The position numbers and the translations under genes are program-made. The notes below the pieces were generated by a model. The model ran no database searches. It was not told where the DNA came from and saw only the letters and a program-made list of their open reading frames with translations. Positions 8,136 to 18,225 of a DNA stretch of 64,000 nt are shown here, in pieces. Numbering within the stretch: the stretch's first letter is position 1; every line of letters starts with the position of its first letter. Source of the stretch: Citrobacter portucalensis (GTDB lineage Bacteria; Pseudomonadota; Gammaproteobacteria; Enterobacterales; Enterobacteriaceae); contig NZ_MVFY01000002.1 in assembly GCF_002042885.1 (NCBI RefSeq), forward strand, positions 62,001 through 126,000. Direction: 5' to 3'.

Positions 8136-11100
8136 GGGAAGTCTGCTTGTTTTAATTGTGGCATTTTTAGCGGGGCTGACATGGCTGATTAGGAGCTATG
8201 GTGATCTCCTGGGGGCTGATTCACTTACGAAAAAAGTCATCTTAGGTATATTGACGGTAATTTTGATTATTGTTGTTCGCTGGTATCCACTTATCAACAT
8301 TTATGCCAAGGAGCACCTTTTTCGGGTAAAAGAAGAAAACGATAGAGTTTTTCCAGACAAAGAATCCCGAATAGAGGAACCGCCCTCCGGGAATATGCTG
8401 ATAGGGGAAATTCGTGATGTACTCAAGGTATATTACAGTTATCGCTGGCGCGCCAAAACGCGTCTCCTGCTGGTGATGGGGGATGCCTCCCAGGTTGATC
8501 AATTAGTACCTAAACTCACCTCTCAACGCTGGGTTGAAGGGGATGGCGTGGTGTTAATCTGGGGAGGTACGCTCACTGAAGCGCCAGATGCCTCGTTGTT
8601 TGATGCGATACGCAAGCTGCATCGGCGTCCGCTGGATGGGATTGTATGGGTAACCCCCACTTTTCAGCACCAGGATACACTGGTTCAATCGGCACCTGTT
8701 GTCTCTTTAACCGCAGAACAAATAGATAATGCCGCCCGCCATTTTCAGGCTGTTTTTACCACGCTCCGCTGGCGAGTACCGTTATACCTTTGGTCGCTGT
8801 ATGGCGCTCAATTCGTCCGGGATGACGTAACCTTGCACTCTGCGACATGTTTGTTCCCTGCAGGATGCACCACGGCTTTATGTCGTTCGCAGTTGACCTC
8901 GCTGGCAATGCAGATGGCGGAGCAGGGTACGCAGCAGGTTACGCGCAATATCCGTGATAACTTCTTACTGAAAATGGCTAATTTGCTGATGCCTGGCGCA
9001 GAAGCTATCAGCGAATCGTTGTCCACTTTTTTCAGCCCGCATCGGCCTCTGCCGCTGGCGGCGGTAATCCTGAGCCAGTATGCGGAAAATACTTCATCGC
9101 ACGTCGCGCATGCCTGGATGCGTGATGAGCGCTGGCGTGCGCTGCTTGATTCACTCCCTGCGTTACCTGCTGAACTTAAGGCACAGCGTACAGGCCGTTC
9201 AGGGATGCGCGTGCTGGCAGTCGGTACAGCCGGTTTGATGCTGCTATGGGGAGCGGGAATGGTGGTGTCTTTCCTGGCGAATCGCAATCTGATTGGCGAA
9301 AGTCTGTACCAGGCGAGCCTGGCAGGCGGTGCGGATAAACCGCTCGCCGAGCGTCTTACGGCGCTGTCTGCTCTGCAGCAAACGCCAGGCATGCTTCGCT
9401 GGCGTCAGCAGAATGGGACGCCGTGGTACTACCGTTTCGGCTTAAGCCAAAATGATGCTCTGCTGGATGCGCTATGGCCGCGCTATACGCGTATCGCTAT
9501 TCCGCTCCTGCGTGATGAAGCCGCCCAACATCTTACCCAGGAATTAACGGCGTTAACCCGACTGGCTCCAGACAGCCCGCAGTTTGCCGCCCAGGCAAAG
9601 ATCGCCTACAACCAGTTGAAAATGTATCTGATGCTTTCCCGGCCTGAACAGATGGAGGCGTCATTTTTTAGTCAGGCGTTGATGCAAGACTGGCCGGAGC
9701 GAGCGGGTATTTCGCGCGCATCATGGCAGGGCGTTGGCCCTGTGCTCTGGCAATTCTGGGGAGAGAACCTTCAGGCGCATCCTGAATGGAAGATAGCAGC
9801 CGATAAAAATCTTATTAGCCAGGTGCGAACGCTGTTAATTCGTCAGATGGGGATCCGCAATGGCGAAGCCGCCCTGTATCAGAAAATCATTGAACAGGTA
9901 ACGCCGCATTACACCGCTCTTCGTCTGGAAGACATGACCGGCGATACCCGGGCAGAGCACGTATTTTATACCCACAGTTCGGTTGCTGGCGTGTATACCC
10001 ACAAAGCCTGGGAAGAGGAGGTTTTGCCCGCCATTGAGAAAATCGTCAACAACCGCCGGGAAGAAATGGATCAGGTGCTGGGAGATGATACGCATTCTGC
10101 AAGCGACCCTCTCTCTCCACAGGCCTTAAAGGTGCGTCTTAGCGAGCGTTACTTCACGGATTTTGCCGACAACTGGCTGGATTTTCTCAACAGTATTCGC
10201 TGGAAGCGCACCCAGACGCTAAGTGATGCTATCGATCAACTCACGTTGATTGCAGATATCCGTCAGTCTCCTCTGGTTGCGTTAATGAATACGCTCGCCG
10301 TTCAGGGACGCACAGGGTTAACCGGAGAAGCGCTGTCGGACTCACTGGTGAAGTCGGCAAAGGATCTATTTAACACCAAAGAAAATCAAACCATTGACCA
10401 ACATGCGCGGGAAGAAGGCCCTATGGCGAGTACCTTCTCGCCAATCCTGGCATTGATGGATGAACAATCGGCTGGGCAGGATATCAGTCATCTGAGTCTG
10501 CAAACCTACCTGACCCGGGTAACGCAGGTCAGGCTGAAACTCCAGCAGATTACTAACGCTGCCGATCCGCAAGGCATGAGCCAGGCCCTGGCGCAAACGG
10601 TGTTTCAGGGTAAAACCGTCGATCTCACCACCACGCGTGACTATGGCAATCTGGTGGCTGCCAGTCTGGGGCAAGCATGGAGTGGATTTGGTCAAACGAT
10701 GTTTGTACAGCCGCTGGAGCAGTCATGGCAGCAGGTGTTGCAACCAACCGCGGCGGGCCTGAATGCGCAATGGAAGGCGCTGATTGTGAATGACTGGAAC
10801 AGCGCATTCGGCGGACGTTATCCGTTTCGCGATGTTGGCAGTGAGGCTTCTCTGCCGCTGCTGGCGCAATATCTACGAAGCGATAATGGGCGAATCCCGC
10901 ATTTTCTCGAAAGTCATTTAAGCGGTGTGCTGCATAAACAGGGAAGTCACTGGGTTGCCGACACGGTGAATGCTCAGGGGCTGGAGTTTAATCCGGCGTT
11001 CATTGAGGCAATGGATCAGCTCAGTCAAATTGCGGATGTCGCATTTATTCGTGGGGAAGCTGGGATGCGTTTTGAATTGCGTCCTGGAACGGCGCGCGAC

Positions 11101-11493
11101 GTGATGCAGACTGACCTCGTGCTGGATGGACAGAAACTCACCTACGTTAATCAGATGCCAGCGTGGAAAAATGTTGTCTGGCCTGCTGATACTCAGGCTT
11201 CAGGGGCAACCCTAAGCTGGGTGAGCACCAATACGGGAACCCGAATCTACTCAGATAACCCCGGTACCTGGGGGTGGATCCGACTGCTTGAGAAAGCGGA
11301 GATAACCGATAACGCTGGTGTGAGTAGCGGTTTTAACCTGCGCTGGACTGCGCAGGATGGATTGCCGCTGAACTATACCCTGCGAACGGAAGCCGGTGAA
11401 GGTCCTCTTGTATTACTCAAACTCCGCGATTTTGAACTACCAGAAGCAATTTTTGTTGTAAGCGGCAATATTTCCTCAGAGGAAGAAGAATGA
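8107..11493 (+). CDS. tssM: T6SS membrane complex protein TssM (IcmF family)
   Basis: TssM is the inner-membrane core of the TssJLM channel that anchors the T6SS baseplate. At 1,128 residues it has the family length. Two helices lie at about 11-28 and 42-60, and a third at about 368-390 (LAVGTAGLMLLWGAGMVV). The cytoplasmic domain lies between helices 2 and 3, and a long periplasmic part, ending in the TssJ-binding region, follows. Where a Walker A loop stands in some IcmF proteins, this one reads LLLVMGDASQVDQL, without the GKS/T signature, so ATP hydrolysis is unlikely. The start overlaps the preceding gene, and the stop overlaps tssA by 4 bp (ATGA). Confidence 0.95.
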   Translation: MNTTSHLWRRGSLLVLIVAFLAGLTWLIRSYGDLLGADSLTKKVILGILTVILIIVVRWYPLINIYAKEHLFRVKEENDRVFPDKESRIEEPPSGNMLIGEIRDVLKVYYSYRWRAKTRLLLVMGDASQVDQLVPKLTSQRWVEGDGVVLIWGGTLTEAPDASLFDAIRKLHRRPLDGIVWVTPTFQHQDTLVQSAPVVSLTAEQIDNAARHFQAVFTTLRWRVPLYLWSLYGAQFVRDDVTLHSATCLFPAGCTTALCRSQLTSLAMQMAEQGTQQVTRNIRDNFLLKMANLLMPGAEAISESLSTFFSPHRPLPLAAVILSQYAENTSSHVAHAWMRDERWRALLDSLPALPAELKAQRTGRSGMRVLAVGTAGLMLLWGAGMVVSFLANRNLIGESLYQASLAGGADKPLAERLTALSALQQTPGMLRWRQQNGTPWYYRFGLSQNDALLDALWPRYTRIAIPLLRDEAAQHLTQELTALTRLAPDSPQFAAQAKIAYNQLKMYLMLSRPEQMEASFFSQALMQDWPERAGISRASWQGVGPVLWQFWGENLQAHPEWKIAADKNLISQVRTLLIRQMGIRNGEAALYQKIIEQVTPHYTALRLEDMTGDTRAEHVFYTHSSVAGVYTHKAWEEEVLPAIEKIVNNRREEMDQVLGDDTHSASDPLSPQALKVRLSERYFTDFADNWLDFLNSIRWKRTQTLSDAIDQLTLIADIRQSPLVALMNTLAVQGRTGLTGEALSDSLVKSAKDLFNTKENQTIDQHAREEGPMASTFSPILALMDEQSAGQDISHLSLQTYLTRVTQVRLKLQQITNAADPQGMSQALAQTVFQGKTVDLTTTRDYGNLVAASLGQAWSGFGQTMFVQPLEQSWQQVLQPTAAGLNAQWKALIVNDWNSAFGGRYPFRDVGSEASLPLLAQYLRSDNGRIPHFLESHLSGVLHKQGSHWVADTVNAQGLEFNPAFIEAMDQLSQIADVAFIRGEAGMRFELRPGTARDVMQTDLVLDGQKLTYVNQMPAWKNVVWPADTQASGATLSWVSTNTGTRIYSDNPGTWGWIRLLEKAEITDNAGVSSGFNLRWTAQDGLPLNYTLRTEAGEGPLVLLKLRDFELPEAIFVVSGNISSEEEE

Positions 11494-13088
11494 GTGCCCT
11501 GAAACGTCTACTGGCCGCCAGCACGGCTTCGCCAGATGAACAACAGCAACTAATGGAACAGGCGCAAACGCAGACTACGCTATGGAAAAACTGGCTATTG
11601 CCCATTTCAGCAGCCAACCCCGGTGGTGAAGATCCTGGCTATGACGATGATTTTCAGCGCATGCGAGAGGAGGTGAATAAACTTTCTGGCGCACAAACGG
11701 ATCTCATCATTGAGCTTGCGGAAAAACTTCTGATCACCACCTGTAAGGATGTCCGTGTTGTCACTTACTACACATGGGCACGTTTGTATCAGGATGGTGA
11801 GCCCGGCCTGGCGGATGGTCTGATTTTGCTGGCTGGCCTGATGCAACAATATGGCGATTCTCTCCATCCCTTAAGAGCCAACAGCCATAAAGCTGCTCTT
11901 GAATGGCTGGCAGGCGGGCGGATGCTGGATAGTCTGGCGCGTTTTCCCGAAGTTTCACGACCTGACGCGCAACGGATCGCCGGTGCGCTGATGCTGCTGG
12001 AGCAGCAGTTTGGCCAGCGAGAGGAGAGTATTCGTCCTGGGCTTGGGGCGCTGTATAGCGCGCTGGAGAACCGTCTGGCCCAATCTGGCGGGGCTCAGGC
12101 ATTGGTGCCGCAAAATATCAGTACCCAAGCCAGTAGGCACAGCGCAGAAACTCCTGTCCTTAAAAGTATTGCCTCTGGCCGTGAGCTGCTGGAGCAGGCG
12201 CGGGTGTTGGCGAAATACTTAAGCGATCAGCCGGATGGTTGGCTGGCGGCGCATCATTTGATGAAAAGCGTGCGGCTCGATACGGTCAGCCAGCTTCCAC
12301 CGCCAGATGGCGCCGGACGTACGCGCCTGGTACCGCCCAAGAGTGATTATCGCGCGCAGCTCAAACGTCTGTATTTGCAGCAAAGTTGGACTGAACTGAT
12401 TGAGTTAACGGACAGCTTATTTGTTGAGGGAGTGAATCATTTCTGGCTGGACGTGCAGTGGTACCTTCATCAGGCATTAACAAGAGCGGGATCGCCATGG
12501 GATAAAAATGCCGGGATTATTATCAGCGATCTGAAAATGCTGCTGCATCGGATGCCGGGGCTGGAAACGCTGGCGTTTAACGATGGGACTCCCTTTGCAG
12601 ATGATGTCACGCGTGAGTGGATAGCCCGTGACGTGCTACAGGAAAGTGACTGGCAGATGGAAAAAATCGCTGCGGCTAGTGCAGGAGCGGACGACGATAT
12701 TCTGCTACTTGAAAGCGAAGCTTTGACGTTAGCGGATAGCGAAGGCGTTGAAGCCGCGCTCGCCTGGGTTCAGGCACGACCAGGTATTGTTTCACGTCGA
12801 CAGCGTTGGTTACGCCAGCTGTTGATGGCCCGTCTGACAGAACAATGTGGGCGCAACGATCTCGCGCTGCATTTGCTTGGGGAATTGAATACTACAGCAC
12901 ACTCTCTCACTCTCAAACAATGGGAGCCTGAACTGCTGTTTGAAGTTAAAGCGCGACGGCTGAAACTTTTGCGATTAAAAGCCAACCGCAGTGAAAGTGA
13001 CAAAGCGCGTCTGGCACCAGAGATGGACTCACTGTTGTCCGGTTTGGTCGCCATTGATCCCGCCAGAGCCGCCGTTTTGTGCGGTTAA
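11490..13088 (+). CDS. tssA: T6SS protein TssA (ImpA family)
   Basis: TssA organises baseplate assembly and tail sheath priming at the membrane complex. The 532-residue protein has an ImpA_N domain near the N-terminus (AANPGGEDPGYDDDF and TYYTWARLYQDGEPGLADGL, about 37-120), a variable middle, and a C-terminal ImpA-like helical domain rich in Leu and Arg. No membrane helix is seen, in contrast to the VasL-type relative at the end of the operon. It is coupled to tssM through an ATGA overlap and is followed at 22 bp by tssF. Confidence 0.9.
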   Translation: MSALKRLLAASTASPDEQQQLMEQAQTQTTLWKNWLLPISAANPGGEDPGYDDDFQRMREEVNKLSGAQTDLIIELAEKLLITTCKDVRVVTYYTWARLYQDGEPGLADGLILLAGLMQQYGDSLHPLRANSHKAALEWLAGGRMLDSLARFPEVSRPDAQRIAGALMLLEQQFGQREESIRPGLGALYSALENRLAQSGGAQALVPQNISTQASRHSAETPVLKSIASGRELLEQARVLAKYLSDQPDGWLAAHHLMKSVRLDTVSQLPPPDGAGRTRLVPPKSDYRAQLKRLYLQQSWTELIELTDSLFVEGVNHFWLDVQWYLHQALTRAGSPWDKNAGIIISDLKMLLHRMPGLETLAFNDGTPFADDVTREWIARDVLQESDWQMEKIAAASAGADDDILLLESEALTLADSEGVEAALAWVQARPGIVSRRQRWLRQLLMARLTEQCGRNDLALHLLGELNTTAHSLTLKQWEPELLFEVKARRLKLLRLKANRSESDKARLAPEMDSLLSGLVAIDPARAAVLCG

Positions 13089-13110
13089 AACAAAATAAGC
13101 GAACTGTGAA

Positions 13111-14877
13111 ATGGAAGATTTAACTCTGCGTTATTATGACGCGGAAATGCGTTATTTAAGGGAAGCGGCAAAAGAGTTTGCGCAGGCGCATCCGGATCGT
13201 GCAGCGATGCTGGATCTGGATAAAGCCGGCATTCCCGATCCCTATGTGGAACGGTTATTTGAAGGTTTTGCATTTTCGATGGGGCGATTGCGCGCCAAAA
13301 TAGACGATCATCTCCCTGAATTTACCGAAGGGTTGATGAGTCTGCTGTGGCCACATTATTTACGTACCATTCCCTCCTTAAGTATTGTCGAGCTTTTACC
13401 TGATATTGATGTGCTGAAAATGAGCGAGCGGATTAACGCGAGGTTTGGCGTATTGTCACAGCCCGTTGGCCCTAAAAAAACGGTATGTCAGTATCGTACT
13501 ACCCAGCCCGTCACGCTCAATCCGCTGTCTGTCGCGGCAGTGAAAATCGATGCCGAACCTGATGGGCGCTCGGTTATCCGTATGCGAATAAAGTGCAATC
13601 CACAGATGGACTGGTCGCAAACCGATCTGACGCGTCTCAGCCTTTACCTCAGCGGTGACGCGCCGGTAACCCACGCGCTGCACCTTGCTTTGACAAAGCG
13701 TCTGGCTTCTCTTCATTTGAGACTCCCCAACAGCGTAGAACGTATTCGACTGGAGGGTTTCTTTTCCCCGGGTGGATTTGCCGATGAAGACAGTTTGTGG
13801 CCAAAAGGCGATACGGCGTTTGGCGGCTGGCAATTATTGCTTGAGTATTTTACGTTCCGCGAAAAATTTATGTTTGTCCATCTTAACGGTCTGGAAAAAA
13901 TATCGTTTCCTGAGGGTATAGACTGCTTTGAAATAGAAGTGATACTGACTCAACAGTGGGATTCTGAGCTTCCTGTGGGGAGTGAAAACATTCGTCTTCA
14001 TTGTGTTCCGGTTATTAATCTTTTCACTATCGAAGCCGATCCACTGGTAGTTAATGGTCTGGAAAGTGAATATTTGCTGCGTCCGCGAAGGTTGCAAGAT
14101 GGCCACACGGAAATTTATGCAGTCGATGCGGTTTCAGGATCACAGCGAACGCGTAACGCCGTTTATGCCCCTTTCACCAGTTTTCGCCACAAGGGAGGCA
14201 TGATGCGCCGTAACGCACCCGAGCGTTATTACCATACGCGTGTCAGACGCGGCGTATCCGGGTTGTATGATACATGGCTGATCCTCGGCGGAGATGCCTG
14301 GGAGCGGGAGCGCCTTGCTGAGTATGAAACCTTGTCTTTGAAAGTGACCGGAACAAACGGTCAGCTACCGCGGCGAGCTTTGCAAAGTACATTGCTCAAT
14401 TGTTGTGAGCAGATCCTCCAGACGCCGCTTGCCGTGCGCAATCTGTCTAAACCGACACTACCTGCTTACCCTCCCGCTGAGGATCGTTTTCACTGGCGAG
14501 TGTTGAGTCACCTGGGATCCAGCTTTCTGAATATGATGGCCAGCGCTGAAGTGCTCAAAGGAACGTTGTCTCTCTATAACTGGCAGGATGATGAACTTAA
14601 TTATCGTCGTCTGGATGCGATCATGGATGTTCAACAACATGAAATACATCGCTTTGAAAAAGGATTTCTACTCCGTGGTGTGGACATCGAAGTAACGCTT
14701 GATGAAAACGGATTTACAGGCGAAGGCGATATTCATCTGTTTGGTGAAATGCTTAACCGCTTTTTTGCATTGTATGCGGATATTCATTTGTTTAATCAGC
14801 TTACTTTAATCATACAGCCGGCAGGGAAAAGCTTGCGATGGAAAGAGAATCACAATCAGCGACTACCCGGTTGCTAA
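13111..14877 (+). CDS. tssF: T6SS baseplate protein TssF (VasA/ImpG family)
   Basis: TssF and TssG form the baseplate wedge around VgrG. The 588-residue length is typical for TssF. The N-terminal signature (LRYYDAEMRYLREAAKEFAQAHP, then PDPYVERLFEGFAFSMGRLRAKIDD, with LLWPHYLRTIPS at about 78-89) is characteristic. The conserved segment near the middle (LRPRRLQDGHTEIYAVDAV) is also present. tssG begins 40 bp before the tssF stop in another frame, giving strong translational coupling, as usual for this pair. Confidence 0.95.
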   Translation: MEDLTLRYYDAEMRYLREAAKEFAQAHPDRAAMLDLDKAGIPDPYVERLFEGFAFSMGRLRAKIDDHLPEFTEGLMSLLWPHYLRTIPSLSIVELLPDIDVLKMSERINARFGVLSQPVGPKKTVCQYRTTQPVTLNPLSVAAVKIDAEPDGRSVIRMRIKCNPQMDWSQTDLTRLSLYLSGDAPVTHALHLALTKRLASLHLRLPNSVERIRLEGFFSPGGFADEDSLWPKGDTAFGGWQLLLEYFTFREKFMFVHLNGLEKISFPEGIDCFEIEVILTQQWDSELPVGSENIRLHCVPVINLFTIEADPLVVNGLESEYLLRPRRLQDGHTEIYAVDAVSGSQRTRNAVYAPFTSFRHKGGMMRRNAPERYYHTRVRRGVSGLYDTWLILGGDAWERERLAEYETLSLKVTGTNGQLPRRALQSTLLNCCEQILQTPLAVRNLSKPTLPAYPPAEDRFHWRVLSHLGSSFLNMMASAEVLKGTLSLYNWQDDELNYRRLDAIMDVQQHEIHRFEKGFLLRGVDIEVTLDENGFTGEGDIHLFGEMLNRFFALYADIHLFNQLTLIIQPAGKSLRWKENHNQRLPGC

Positions 14878-15926
14878 CGAGCCTTGGCGAACACCTGCCC
14901 CGTACTAATTTTTATCGTTTCTGTCAGTTGCTGGAACAGTGGGAGCCACAAGCGCCCTGTCCCGGAAGCCAACAAAGCCCACGTTTCGATACTATTCGTT
15001 TTCGCCCTCATCCGGGGATGGGATTCCCGGCGGGTGAACTAAAAAGTGCAGAATATGATCCGCAGCAACCCACACTTCCACCAACGGTTCGTGTCACTTT
15101 TATGGGGCTGTATGGCGTGGAATCGCCGCTGCCGACAACCTATCAGGATGATATTGCCCAGCGTCAGGAAGGTGCGGACGTTACCGCTGAGTTTCTGGAT
15201 ATTTTTAACCATCGCTTAATTACGCAGTTTTATCGAATCTGGCGTAAATACAGCTATCCAGCGACTTTTCGCTCAGGCGCGACAGATGAGACTTCACAAT
15301 ATTTGCTGGGGTTGACTGGGCTGGGAATTCAGGGGTGCGCCACACAAACAGCTACCCCGATATCGCGCTTTTTGGCGCTGCTGGGAATAATGAGAATGCC
15401 AACGCGTACGGCAGAAGGTATATCCGCGCTGGTTTCTTTATTATCGCCAACAACAAATACCACCGTGACCCCTCATGATAAACGCTTAATCCTGCTGGAT
15501 AAGGCGTTAAAAATGAGTGTGCGGCAACCCGTTAGCCTCCATTCTCGTCCGGTGATGGGACTTAGCGCCGTAGATATTAACAGTCAGGTGCTAATTACGC
15601 TTACAACGGACGTTCCCGATGAAGCTCGCGAATGGTTACCGGGTGGCCAGCTTTACCATGATTTTCTCGCGCTGATGCACGTTTATTTAGGTGCCAGAGT
15701 GAATGCGAGACTGCAATTACGCATTCCTCGATCGGTGCTTCCGGATGCTCATCTTACCAGTAATAAAAGCGAGCACGCAGTTCAGCTTGGCCGCACGGCT
15801 GTGATGCGTCTGGATAACCAGGAAGCGAAGAATCAATTTATAACAATTAAGCTTGGGCTTTGGCAGAGCCTTACTCAACATGTTCAACGGAGGGAAGCCG
15901 ATGAGGCTGGCGATTATCGCTATTAA
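14838..15926 (+). CDS. tssG: T6SS baseplate protein TssG (VasB/ImpH family)
   Basis: A 362-residue partner of TssF in the T6SS baseplate wedge. Family landmarks: NFYRFCQLLEQW near residue 25, RFRPHPGMGFPAGE near 55, VTFMGLYGVESPLPTTYQDDI near 90-110 and FNHRLITQFYRIWRKY near 125-140. The start lies within the end of tssF, and the stop lies 26 bp inside tssJ in another frame, so tssF, tssG and tssJ are interlocked. Nothing suggests damage. Confidence 0.95.
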   Translation: MERESQSATTRLLTSLGEHLPRTNFYRFCQLLEQWEPQAPCPGSQQSPRFDTIRFRPHPGMGFPAGELKSAEYDPQQPTLPPTVRVTFMGLYGVESPLPTTYQDDIAQRQEGADVTAEFLDIFNHRLITQFYRIWRKYSYPATFRSGATDETSQYLLGLTGLGIQGCATQTATPISRFLALLGIMRMPTRTAEGISALVSLLSPTTNTTVTPHDKRLILLDKALKMSVRQPVSLHSRPVMGLSAVDINSQVLITLTTDVPDEAREWLPGGQLYHDFLALMHVYLGARVNARLQLRIPRSVLPDAHLTSNKSEHAVQLGRTAVMRLDNQEAKNQFITIKLGLWQSLTQHVQRREADEAGDYRY

Positions 15927-16434
15927 TTTTGCCGTAATAACCGGAATGGTCAGTTTAGTTACTGGGTGTGGTCTGACACAAAAAGTATCTGAAGGTACCG
16001 TGTCATTAACGAAGTCGATTTTTTATAAGGAAATTAAAACCCTGCATTTGGATTTTTCCGCCAGAGAAGCCGCAAATAAAAATGCGCAGGGCATAGCGCT
16101 TTCGACGGTCGTGCGTATTTACCAACTCAAAGATCGAAAAGCATTTGACTCGGCTAATTATCAGTCCTTATTTGCGCAAGATAGTACGGTGGTGAAAGCA
16201 GATTTATTGGCTCAGAGAGATGTTCGGGTACGACCTGGTGAAAGCGTAACTGTCGATATTCCATTCGAAAACGAAGCGCAATATGTTGCCGTGGCGGGAA
16301 TGTTTATTTCTCCCGATCAGTCTGAAGATTCATGGCGTGTGGTATTACGTCGTGAAGATCTCGATCCTGATAAGGCGCGAGTGATTGAATTAAATTCTCA
16401 GGCTCTGGTTCTCCTGATGCAGGAGGGTGAGTAA
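15901..16434 (+). CDS. tssJ: T6SS outer-membrane lipoprotein TssJ
   Basis: TssJ is the outer-membrane lipoprotein of the TssJLM trans-envelope complex and binds the periplasmic end of TssM. I place the start at 15901, behind CGGAGGGAAG, giving 177 residues. An upstream in-frame ATG would add residues inside tssG. A signal helix is followed by a lipobox (LVTGC) at about residue 23. The mature domain has the transthyretin-like beta pattern of the family: LSTVVRIYQLKDRKAFDSANY, then VRPGESVTVDIPFENEAQYVAVAGMF. The stop overlaps tssE by 1 bp (TAATG). Confidence 0.93.
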   Translation: MRLAIIAINFAVITGMVSLVTGCGLTQKVSEGTVSLTKSIFYKEIKTLHLDFSAREAANKNAQGIALSTVVRIYQLKDRKAFDSANYQSLFAQDSTVVKADLLAQRDVRVRPGESVTVDIPFENEAQYVAVAGMFISPDQSEDSWRVVLRREDLDPDKARVIELNSQALVLLMQEGE

Positions 16435-16877
16435 TGATTAAACAGCCTTCTCTTTATGACATCTTGCTGGGTAATTTTTCCGGTGGTTTTCCTTTGCACG
16501 CAGTCAGCGAAAATACGCAGGTCATCTTGTCCGTCCTCGATAATATGCAGCGCATTTTGAATACTCGTGCCGGTAGCCTCAAACATTTACCCGATTATGG
16601 TCTGCCGGATATGACCAAAATCCTCCAGGGTATGCCGGGAACAGCACATCAGCTTATCAGCACGCTTTCTCAGGTTTTGTTGAAGTATGAACCGCGACTA
16701 AAAGACATTCAGGTAACGATGCAGGAGCAGGAAGCGCCGGGGCATTTGCGTTATTCCATTGATGCGGAACTTCATGATCTTGGCATTGTGCGCTATGGCA
16801 CTGATTTTACCCCTGAGGGGCGGGTTCTTATTCGTCATCTTAAGAAGCAGGGGTGGCTTGAGACGGGAGTGTACTGA
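16434..16877 (+). CDS. tssE: T6SS baseplate protein TssE (gp25-like)
   Basis: A 147-residue homologue of the phage T4 gp25 lysozyme-like wedge protein, which starts sheath assembly on the baseplate. Visible landmarks are the N-terminal SLYDILLGNF, then SVLDNMQRILNTRAGSLKHLPDYGLPD, the core gp25 motif with the nearly invariant NTR-G-PDYGLPD pattern, and a C-terminal beta region. It overlaps tssJ by 1 bp and ends 1 bp before the next start, so it sits in the middle of a tightly packed operon. Confidence 0.94.
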   Translation: MIKQPSLYDILLGNFSGGFPLHAVSENTQVILSVLDNMQRILNTRAGSLKHLPDYGLPDMTKILQGMPGTAHQLISTLSQVLLKYEPRLKDIQVTMQEQEAPGHLRYSIDAELHDLGIVRYGTDFTPEGRVLIRHLKKQGWLETGVY

Positions 16878-16878
16878 C

Positions 16879-18219
16879 ATGGAAAAGAATCGCATCAGCA
16901 CCGGCGACGATCCGCGTGCTTTCACGGAGTTTGGTCAGTTACGCGATGAAATCAGCAAGCTGACTCACCCCGCACGCCCGGACGTTGACTGGCAAAAGGT
17001 GGAACAGTTAAGCCTGGCGCTGTTTCGTCATAACGGAGTCGAACTGCAAACACTGGCCTGGTATACCGTCGCCAGAATTCGTAGCGCAGGTCTGGCTGGG
17101 CTGGCCGAAAGCGCTGAACTGCTGGAGGCATTACTGACGCATCACTGGAGCGTAATATGGCCGCAGCAAACCCATGCCCGCGTTGAAATATTGGCATGGC
17201 TGTCAGCTCGTTTACAGCAAGAATTACGCACGCTAACGTTGTCATATGCAGATTTATCGATGGTGTATCGGGTTGAGCAGAGTCTGAAACATGTCTGTGA
17301 GGTGCTGCAACGCCTTGAGTTAAAATCGTTAAGTAAACTAGACGCTGTCGTTACCTGGATGCATAACGCAGCTTTACGCCTGGAGAAGTCTGAAGCGGAT
17401 TCGGGATCCACCGCTGTGATGATACCGGCTTCAGTTACGACTAATCACGCTGAGACGTCTTTGCCACAGTTGGTCTTTGTGGTTAATGAGGCATCGTCGC
17501 CCGATCAATCAAGCGCAGCGGAGTTTGCTACTCAAAGCGTTCATCGACCCCGGCGAATGTGGGTGGGATTCACCATCGGTGTCATGGTTACGGCAGTGGT
17601 GAGTACAGGCGCTTTTCTTGGTATCAGCCCTATGTGGGCCGACAGATTTGAACTGGTTCAGCCATTGCCACGGGGGCTGACACCTGAACAATTGTCCACA
17701 TTGAAACATTCCTCAGATTTGAAGGAGAAGAAACAGGAATTAATCGCCGCAACGCAAGGGCAATTGGACGTTTTACATCGCCTGTCACCTTTGTGGTCAA
17801 GAGAATATGCCACATCATTAGCACAGCAGTTAGTCACCCTGTGGCCGGAAGAATCGCAGACTACGGTATTCGCCAGCGGATTACAGAAACAGTTAAACAC
17901 GGAAGCGTTGCCGGAAAGTGCTCTGCAAAACTGGCATCATGCCCAGCAGGGGCTGGAGGCGTTAACTGCCCAGCTAAATTCACTTGATGAACGTAAAGGT
18001 AAATATCTGACGGGTTCGGAGCTGAAATCAGCCATTTTCACTATCCGCCGCCAGCTTGACCAATCGCCGCCGACAGAAGAGTTATTGCGTCAAATTGATG
18101 AGGAGTTAAAAAAGCAGGGAAGTGTATCACCCGCTTTGTATCAGCAACTCGATATGCGGATTAATCAGCTTCTTAATCGTTATGCGTTGTTGAAACAAAG
18201 TTCGGTGAAGAGAGAATAG
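16879..18219 (+). CDS. vasL: Membrane-anchored TssA-like protein (VasL type)
   Basis: The 446-residue product has an ImpA_N-like N-terminal domain (DDPRAFTEFGQLRDEISKLTHP..PDVDWQKVEQLSLALF, about 10-55). A membrane helix follows at about 226-248 (MWVGFTIGVMVTAVVSTGAF), then a periplasmic or coiled part rich in Gln and Leu. This is the domain plan of VasL or 'TssA-like with TM' proteins, which in vibrios and enterobacteria accompany a separate soluble TssA. The start at 16879 directly follows the tssE stop. It is the last gene of the operon: a rho-independent terminator follows within 25 bp. Confidence 0.8.
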   Translation: MEKNRISTGDDPRAFTEFGQLRDEISKLTHPARPDVDWQKVEQLSLALFRHNGVELQTLAWYTVARIRSAGLAGLAESAELLEALLTHHWSVIWPQQTHARVEILAWLSARLQQELRTLTLSYADLSMVYRVEQSLKHVCEVLQRLELKSLSKLDAVVTWMHNAALRLEKSEADSGSTAVMIPASVTTNHAETSLPQLVFVVNEASSPDQSSAAEFATQSVHRPRRMWVGFTIGVMVTAVVSTGAFLGISPMWADRFELVQPLPRGLTPEQLSTLKHSSDLKEKKQELIAATQGQLDVLHRLSPLWSREYATSLAQQLVTLWPEESQTTVFASGLQKQLNTEALPESALQNWHHAQQGLEALTAQLNSLDERKGKYLTGSELKSAIFTIRRQLDQSPPTEELLRQIDEELKKQGSVSPALYQQLDMRINQLLNRYALLKQSSVKRE

Positions 18220-18225
18220 TGACTA

